Origin: Candidatus Omnitrophota bacterium
GTDB lineage: Bacteria > Omnitrophota > Gorgyraeia > Kaelpiales > Kaelpiaceae
Direction: 5' to 3'
DNA length: 6,203 nucleotides
NCBI GenBank assembly: GCA_028717465.1
Contig: JAQUNS010000043.1
Location: 1-6,203, forward strand
Positions within the stretch are counted from its first letter, which is position 1, and every line of letters begins with the position of its first letter. This document shows, in pieces, positions 1 to 6,203 of this stretch. A program made the position numbers and the translations under genes. The notes below the pieces were generated by a model. That model had not been told where the DNA came from. It saw nothing but the letters and a program-made list of their open reading frames with translations, and did not search any database.

Positions 1-946
1 CAAGCTTAAGAGCAAGATTTTGAGCTTTTACGGTATCATCAGTAACCAATAGAGAGAAAGCATCTTCGGCAGAGTCTATCCTCCCGGCTGCGTTCAAGCG
101 CGGCCCCAGTACAAAAGCTATGTTTCTAACAGTTATATTCTCTAATTTAAGAGATGCTACGTTGCACAGTTCGATTAAGCCTCTGCGCCTGGTGTTTGCG
201 AGAGCTTTAAGGCCGTATTTGACAAGCGTACGGTTTTCTCCTCTCAAAGAGGCAACATCGGCTACAGTGCCAAGACAGACAAGATCCAAAAAATCAAGCA
301 GCTCTCTGCTCTCTATGCCCATAATAGCCTGCAAAACCTTAAATACCAGCCCTACGGCAGCCAAGTCTTTGTCGGGATAGAGGCAATCTTCCTGCCAAGG
401 GTCTATTATGGCATCAGCTAGAGGGAGAGATCCTGCCTTAGGCCTGTGGTGGTCTATCACAATAACATCGCAGCCGGAACTTTTAAGCCTTGCTATCTCC
501 TGATCTGCTGTTATACCGCAATCTGCAGATATAAAAAGATCTGTTTTTTCTTTAATCGCAGCATCAACCGCAACCATGCTAATACCGTAACCTTCGTCTA
601 TTCTATGGGGCAGATACCAGTTTATAGCAATGTTGTTCATTTTGAAAAATTGATACAGCAAAGCCAAAGAAGTTACGCCGTCCACATCATAATCAGAAAG
701 AACCATTATTTTCTCTCTCATCTGCAAAGCACGCTTGATTCTTTTAACCGCTTTATCCATATTTTTTAAAAGATAGGGGTCGGGTAAATCATAGAGAGAA
801 TTAAAGAGAAACTTTTCCGCCTCAACAGGATCAAAAATACCTCTGTTTAAAATCAATTTGGAAAGTAGGCTGGATACAGCAAGCCTCTGTTCAAGCAGCG
901 CAGAACTTTTTTTGTCCTGAGAAAGGATCTGCCAGACTTTTTTCAT
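1..946 (-). CDS. recJ: Single-stranded-DNA-specific exonuclease RecJ, N-terminal part (cut by window edge)
   Basis: RecJ degrades single-stranded DNA 5' to 3' in recombination and in base-excision and mismatch repair, in the cytoplasm. I translated 315 residues from the ATG at 946-944; the gene continues past position 1. The DHH-phosphoesterase motifs are all present and intact: DYDVDG (residues 85-90), ADCGI (141-145), IDHH (164-167), GTVADV (226-231) and GPRLNAAGR (281-289). These supply the metal-binding aspartates and histidines, so the visible half looks catalytically complete. The C-terminal DHHA1 and OB regions are expected outside the window, since family members are usually about 560-580 residues. 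The start is well fixed: an in-frame TGA lies three codons upstream and no other ATG, GTG or TTG falls between. The ATG overlaps the deacetylase stop as ATGA. No Shine-Dalgarno sits at normal distance (only a GAGGGG about 20 nt upstream), which suggests translational coupling. This is the last gene of the visible cluster. Confidence 0.96.
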   Translation of the reverse strand, partial: MKKVWQILSQDKKSSALLEQRLAVSSLLSKLILNRGIFDPVEAEKFLFNSLYDLPDPYLLKNMDKAVKRIKRALQMREKIMVLSDYDVDGVTSLALLYQFFKMNNIAINWYLPHRIDEGYGISMVAVDAAIKEKTDLFISADCGITADQEIARLKSSGCDVIVIDHHRPKAGSLPLADAIIDPWQEDCLYPDKDLAAVGLVFKVLQAIMGIESRELLDFLDLVCLGTVADVASLRGENRTLVKYGLKALANTRRRGLIELCNVASLKLENITVRNIAFVLGPRLNAAGRIDSAEDAFSLLVTDDTVKAQNLALKL

Positions 947-1635
947 AAAGATTCACTGCGCAAAAACCCCTCGGAATATTCGGTCTTGAGCTTCAAATTT
1001 TTAGCAAGCTTTCTATCTCTGTCGGTTACTTTTTTAATTAAGCCTATTTTGGGGTCATTCAAATCAGGGTTCTGGAATTGAGAGATATGCTCTTTTAAGG
1101 CCATTATTTTGAGCTCCATCAGAGGGCTTTCAAAACCAACAAAAAAATTGACATCCCTTATTTTAAAGTCTTCCCAGATACTTTTATAGCAATAGACCAT
1201 GGTCTTTATCCCGTATTGAACCAAAGCTTCATCTACTACCTGAGAGCCCATTTGGTGCGTAGAGTTAGGATCCTTGTCAGTGCAGACAAAAATAATATCG
1301 GGCATAAAAGTAGTCATAAGATCGTAAACCGCCTCTGTATCTTCAGAGTCCGGAACCCTGCTTACATAGAAAGGCAGACTTAAAAAAACAAGGTCTTTTT
1401 CTTTAACGCCGAGCACTGAGGTAGCTTTGATAGCTTCTTTTACCCTGACTTTCTTTTTACGGTGATCGGGCAGATCGGAAAACACCCCTCTTTCGCCGTT
1501 AGTAAGGTAAGCGATTTTAAAAATATTGCCGCGCTGCACCATCTTGTGTATAGTAACGCCCATTCCTATGATTTCGTCGTCGGGATGGGGTGAAAATATA
1601 AGGATTTTTTTGTGGCTTGGAATCGAATCTATCAA
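943..1635 (-). CDS. PIG-L/LmbE-family zinc-dependent deacetylase
   Basis: A 230-residue protein of the PIG-L/LmbE fold, a family that removes acetyl groups from N-acetylglucosamine-type substrates such as sugar-thiol precursors, glycolipids and antibiotics; the substrate here is unknown. Seen: HPDDE at residues 17-21, where by analogy with MshB H17 and D20 bind zinc and D19 is the general base. Also seen are the R64/E67 helix ending in LG (75-76), DPNSTH (122-127) with H127 as the likely third metal ligand, and a late H183-SQ segment. The usual HPDH form of the second motif is replaced by DPxxTH, which I recall from other branches of the family. No signal peptide or membrane segment is seen, so it is probably cytoplasmic. 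The start must be the TTG at 1635-1633: the codon before it is the secDF TAA, and the next ATG would remove HPDDE. An AGGGGT lies 9 nt upstream. The stop overlaps the recJ start. The family call is firm; no specific name is justified. Confidence 0.88.
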   Translation of the reverse strand: MIDSIPSHKKILIFSPHPDDEIIGMGVTIHKMVQRGNIFKIAYLTNGERGVFSDLPDHRKKKVRVKEAIKATSVLGVKEKDLVFLSLPFYVSRVPDSEDTEAVYDLMTTFMPDIIFVCTDKDPNSTHQMGSQVVDEALVQYGIKTMVYCYKSIWEDFKIRDVNFFVGFESPLMELKIMALKEHISQFQNPDLNDPKIGLIKKVTDRDRKLAKNLKLKTEYSEGFLRSESL

Positions 1636-3798
1636 TTATCTTTTACCCCTAATCCAGTCCACAACCACAGGAGAGGCTATGAATATAGAAGAATAAGTTC
1701 CTACTATTATGCCGACAAGAAGCACGAACGAAAAAGTATTGATTACTTCCCCTCCGAACATAAAAAGCGATATAACTGTCAGCAAAGTAGTTAACGATGT
1801 CAGTATTGTACGGCTTAAAGTCTGGTCGATAGAATAGTTGACGAGTTCTGAAAAATTCTTTTTCTTATCTATGCGCATATTCTCACGTATCCTGTCAAAA
1901 ATAACTATAGTATCGTTTATAGAGTAACCTACGACAGTAAGAATCGCGGCTATCACAGGAAGAGAAAATTCTCGCCCGGTTAAGCTCATGGCTCCGATAC
2001 AGATTAAAATATCATGGATTAAGGCTACCATAGCAGCTATCGCAAATTTTAATTCAAACCTTATGGCTATATAGAGACACATAGCAATAAGAGAGAAGAC
2101 TAGTGCATATACAGCTTTTTTCTTGAGATCTTTGCCTACTATGGCTCCGACACTTTCATTGCGCAATAAAACAATATTATCTTCTCCAAAATCAGATTTT
2201 AATCTGCCGATAATATCTGCGGTAGCTCCGGAATAAGTCCGTATAATAAACCTATTGGTATTCTTGACCTGCTGAATCATGGAATCGCCCAGATTTATGG
2301 CTTTAAGGCTGCTTCTTATATCGTTCGTAGAGACTGCCCTTTGAAATTCAAACTCCTGGAAAACTCCGCCTGTAAAATCTATGCCCAGGTTTTTCTCCCC
2401 TTTCTGCCAGAAAGAATAAGCACCAAATAAAATAGCCGCCGCAGAAATTATATAAGCTGCCCGCCTTTTAGACATAAAATTAAACTTGGGCAACTTCGGA
2501 AATATAAGCAGCATCGGCATCTTGGTTAAGCCCCGGGAGGTTAAAAAATCAAATATAAACCTGGTTACAAACAGGGCTGTAAACATGCTGGCCAATATGC
2601 CTATAGTTAGAGTTGTCGCAAAACCCCGGATAGGGCCGGTTCCAAATTGAAACAAAATGACCGCAGCTATAAGGGTAGTCAGGTTGGCGTCAAAAATAGC
2701 AAGAAACGCCTTCTGGTATCCAGCCTGGATAGAGGCCGCAAGATTTTTTCCCAGATTAAGTTCTTCTCTTATTCTTTCATATATAAGCACATTGGCATCA
2801 ACAGCCATGCCTATGGTCAAAACAATTCCAGCAATTCCGGGCAGAGTCAATGTAGCCCCAAAATAACCTAAAGCTCCCAAAATTATAACTATATTAAGAA
2901 CAAGAGCGCAAAGCGCAATTAGTCCGGCTAAAAGATAGTACAGCACCATAAATACCGCAACAGCAGAACCGCCTATAGCTATTGCTTTAATGCCCTTATC
3001 TACTGAATCCTTACCCAGAAGAGGGCCCACGGTTCTTTCTTCCTCTATGATCAGAGGCGCAGGCAGAGATCCTGCTTTAAGGACAATCGAGAGGTCCTTA
3101 GCTTCCTGGACTCCAAACCTTCCGCTGATAACAGCCTCGCCCGAAGGGATTCTCTCTCTTATGACAGGAGCAGATTTAACATTGCCGTCTAAAATAATAG
3201 CCAGGCGGCTTCCGACGTTATCCTGAGTAACTCTGGCAAACTTTCTAGCGCCCTCTGCATTAAATTTAATAGATACTATCGGCTGATTAAACCTGGACTG
3301 ATCAAAATGAACCTCTGCGCTTATCAAGTAAGCTCCGGTTAAAACAGCTTCTGTCGAAACCAACAGAGGCTCTTCTTCCAGATATTTAAGCTGGTACCCT
3401 GACGGCACATTCCCGGAAAGTGCTCTTCTTACTAGGTCTGGCTCTGAACTCACAAGCTTAAACTCCAAAATGGCGGTCTGGCCTATAAGATTGACAGCCC
3501 GATCCCTGTCTGTTATTCCGGGCAACTGAATAAGTATCTTGTTGGTGCCCTGCTTCTGTAAAATAGGCTCTTTTACGCCAAACTGGTCTATTCTGTTACG
3601 GATTATTTCAAGAGCCCTGTCTACTGCTCCTTCTTGGGCATCCTCATCGATCGCTGAAGTATCGACTCTTAAAATCAAATGCATGCCGCCCCTTAAATCC
3701 AAACCCAGGTTGATTTTTTCACTCAGCGGATAAAAACTTGCCAACGAAAAACCGACAATTGCGGCGGTTATGAGCAGTTTCCAGAACAGATTCCTCAT
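1636..3798 (-). CDS. secDF: Protein translocase subunit SecDF (SecD-SecF natural fusion)
   Basis: An inner-membrane RND-type protein that uses the proton gradient to help complete Sec-dependent export. The 720 residues hold SecD then SecF in one chain, close to the length of known fused SecDF proteins (about 735). The SecD half has TM1 at about 6-24, the LGLDLRGG motif (31-38), a large external P1 region to about 270, and five further TMs (about 272-413), including the MAVDANVLIYERIREE segment (331-346). A cytosolic linker leads to the SecF half: TM about 446-463, LGIDFTGG (471-478), an external P4 loop, then five TMs (about 562-710) with GYSINDTIVIFDRIREN (624-640). D334, D629 and R663 match in context the proton-pathway residues D340, D637 and R671 of Thermus SecDF, so it looks functional. 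The ATG is preceded by GGGAGGAA with 6 nt between GGAGG and the ATG. It follows yajC by 46 nt and ends in TAA immediately before the deacetylase. Confidence 0.97.
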   Translation of the reverse strand: MRNLFWKLLITAAIVGFSLASFYPLSEKINLGLDLRGGMHLILRVDTSAIDEDAQEGAVDRALEIIRNRIDQFGVKEPILQKQGTNKILIQLPGITDRDRAVNLIGQTAILEFKLVSSEPDLVRRALSGNVPSGYQLKYLEEEPLLVSTEAVLTGAYLISAEVHFDQSRFNQPIVSIKFNAEGARKFARVTQDNVGSRLAIILDGNVKSAPVIRERIPSGEAVISGRFGVQEAKDLSIVLKAGSLPAPLIIEEERTVGPLLGKDSVDKGIKAIAIGGSAVAVFMVLYYLLAGLIALCALVLNIVIILGALGYFGATLTLPGIAGIVLTIGMAVDANVLIYERIREELNLGKNLAASIQAGYQKAFLAIFDANLTTLIAAVILFQFGTGPIRGFATTLTIGILASMFTALFVTRFIFDFLTSRGLTKMPMLLIFPKLPKFNFMSKRRAAYIISAAAILFGAYSFWQKGEKNLGIDFTGGVFQEFEFQRAVSTNDIRSSLKAINLGDSMIQQVKNTNRFIIRTYSGATADIIGRLKSDFGEDNIVLLRNESVGAIVGKDLKKKAVYALVFSLIAMCLYIAIRFELKFAIAAMVALIHDILICIGAMSLTGREFSLPVIAAILTVVGYSINDTIVIFDRIRENMRIDKKKNFSELVNYSIDQTLSRTILTSLTTLLTVISLFMFGGEVINTFSFVLLVGIIVGTYSSIFIASPVVVDWIRGKR
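1645..1650 (-). promoter_or_regulatory. Ribosome binding site supporting the TTG start of the deacetylase
   Basis: AGGGGT lies inside the last codons of secDF, 9 nt before the TTG at 1635-1633. It is an imperfect match to the anti-Shine-Dalgarno but correctly spaced. It supports TTG initiation directly behind the secDF stop, with ribosomes finishing secDF probably reinitiating there. Confidence 0.45.
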
Positions 3799-3802
3799 GA
3801 TA

Positions 3803-3810
3803 TTCCTCCC
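3803..3810 (-). promoter_or_regulatory. Strong Shine-Dalgarno of secDF
   Basis: GGGAGGAA on the minus strand, with the GGAGG core at 3805-3809 and 6 nt to the ATG at 3798. It fixes the secDF start and implies efficient independent initiation despite the operon setting. Confidence 0.8.
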
Positions 3811-3844
3811 GATTGCTTTTTATTGAGCCGGCTTAAAAATACAA

Positions 3845-4129
3845 TTAATCTTTTTTAATCCTTGCGACCGCAGTCTTATCGATAAGAACTTTGGTATTGT
3901 CGTCTATCTTTAGCAAAACTTCTGATTTTTTTATATCCTGGATAACTCCGTGTATTCCTCCTATGGTAACCACAGAATCACCTTTTTTTAAAGATTCCAG
4001 CATAATGGTATGCTCTTTCTGTTTTTTGTGTTGAGGCCTGATCAGCAGAAAATAGAATATGAAGAATATGAGCACTAAAGGAAATAATGCCGCCATAGGA
4101 TTCTGGCCTTGGACCTGAGCAAAAATCAT
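3845..4129 (-). CDS. yajC: Sec translocon accessory subunit YajC
   Basis: A small inner-membrane protein that associates with SecDF and SecYEG; its exact role in export is accessory. The 94 residues fit the family length of about 85-115. A short N-terminus with a GQNP stretch is followed by a single transmembrane helix at about 13-30, then the typical basic RPQHKKQKEH stretch (31-40) that marks the cytosolic side. The conserved soluble part begins with KKGDSVVTIGGIHG (48-61) and holds the GGIxG turn characteristic of YajC, followed by a beta-rich tail ending in lysines. The ATG at 4129 lies 1 nt after the tgt stop, and its Shine-Dalgarno AAGGAGGG is embedded in the last tgt codons, so translation is likely coupled to tgt. 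secDF follows 46 nt downstream, giving the classic tgt-yajC-secD-secF order. Stop codon is TAA. Confidence 0.96.
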   Translation of the reverse strand: MIFAQVQGQNPMAALFPLVLIFFIFYFLLIRPQHKKQKEHTIMLESLKKGDSVVTIGGIHGVIQDIKKSEVLLKIDDNTKVLIDKTAVARIKKD

Positions 4130-4130
4130 A

Positions 4131-6203
<2,073 letters not shown>

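Noticed and set aside
120..769. Plus-strand open frames at 120-380 and 446-769
   Set aside because: They lie opposite recJ, whose minus-strand frame carries every DHH motif. Their translations resemble no family I recognise and no ribosome binding site precedes them.
1612..3733. Several plus-strand open frames opposite secDF
   Set aside because: The minus-strand SecDF frame is continuous and conserved over 720 residues; the opposite frames are short, overlap one another and have low-complexity translations.
3799..3844. 46-nt gap between yajC and secDF, with the palindrome AGCCGGCT at 3826-3833, as a terminator or promoter
   Set aside because: The palindrome has no loop and no T-run directly after it on the minus strand, so it is not an intrinsic terminator, and no -35/-10 pair is evident. 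Only the secDF Shine-Dalgarno is supported.

Overview
This window comes from a bacterial chromosome and carries a compact housekeeping gene cluster. Every recognisable gene lies on the minus strand, so transcription runs from right to left. In that order the genes are: the 3' part of dnaE (replicative DNA polymerase III alpha, open at the right edge), tgt (queuine tRNA-ribosyltransferase), yajC (Sec accessory membrane protein), a fused secDF (Sec translocase motor), a PIG-L/LmbE-family deacetylase with a TTG start, and the 5' part of recJ (single-strand-specific 5'-3' exonuclease, open at the left edge).

Spacing is extremely tight: 17 nt between dnaE and tgt, 1 nt between tgt and yajC, 46 nt between yajC and secDF, 0 nt between secDF and the deacetylase (TAA directly followed by TTG), and a 4-nt ATGA overlap between the deacetylase and recJ. 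I see no convincing internal promoter or terminator, so the likeliest reading is one operon that extends beyond both ends of the window. yajC and secDF have strong Shine-Dalgarno sequences and the deacetylase a moderate one. tgt and recJ have none that is obvious and probably depend on translational coupling.

Organism: TAA, TAG and TGA all act as stops, so the standard bacterial code applies. Base composition is moderately AT-leaning by eye (not computed). The tgt-yajC-secD-secF order is widely conserved in bacteria. A single-chain SecDF next to bacterial Tgt and recJ would suit several lineages, including members of the PVC group such as Omnitrophota, but that placement is a low-confidence inference from gene content and sequence character.

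Functionally, yajC and secDF form the SecDF-YajC module that uses the proton-motive force to help pull proteins across the inner membrane. tgt inserts the queuosine precursor into tRNA. dnaE and recJ belong to DNA replication and repair. The deacetylase is the only unexpected member. No mobile element, CRISPR array, RNA gene or long non-coding stretch is visible, and I see no convincing sign of a new biological system. The points most worth a second look are the deacetylase set in frame behind secDF with an atypical metal-site motif, and a Tgt with a short N-terminus and a divergent active-site loop.
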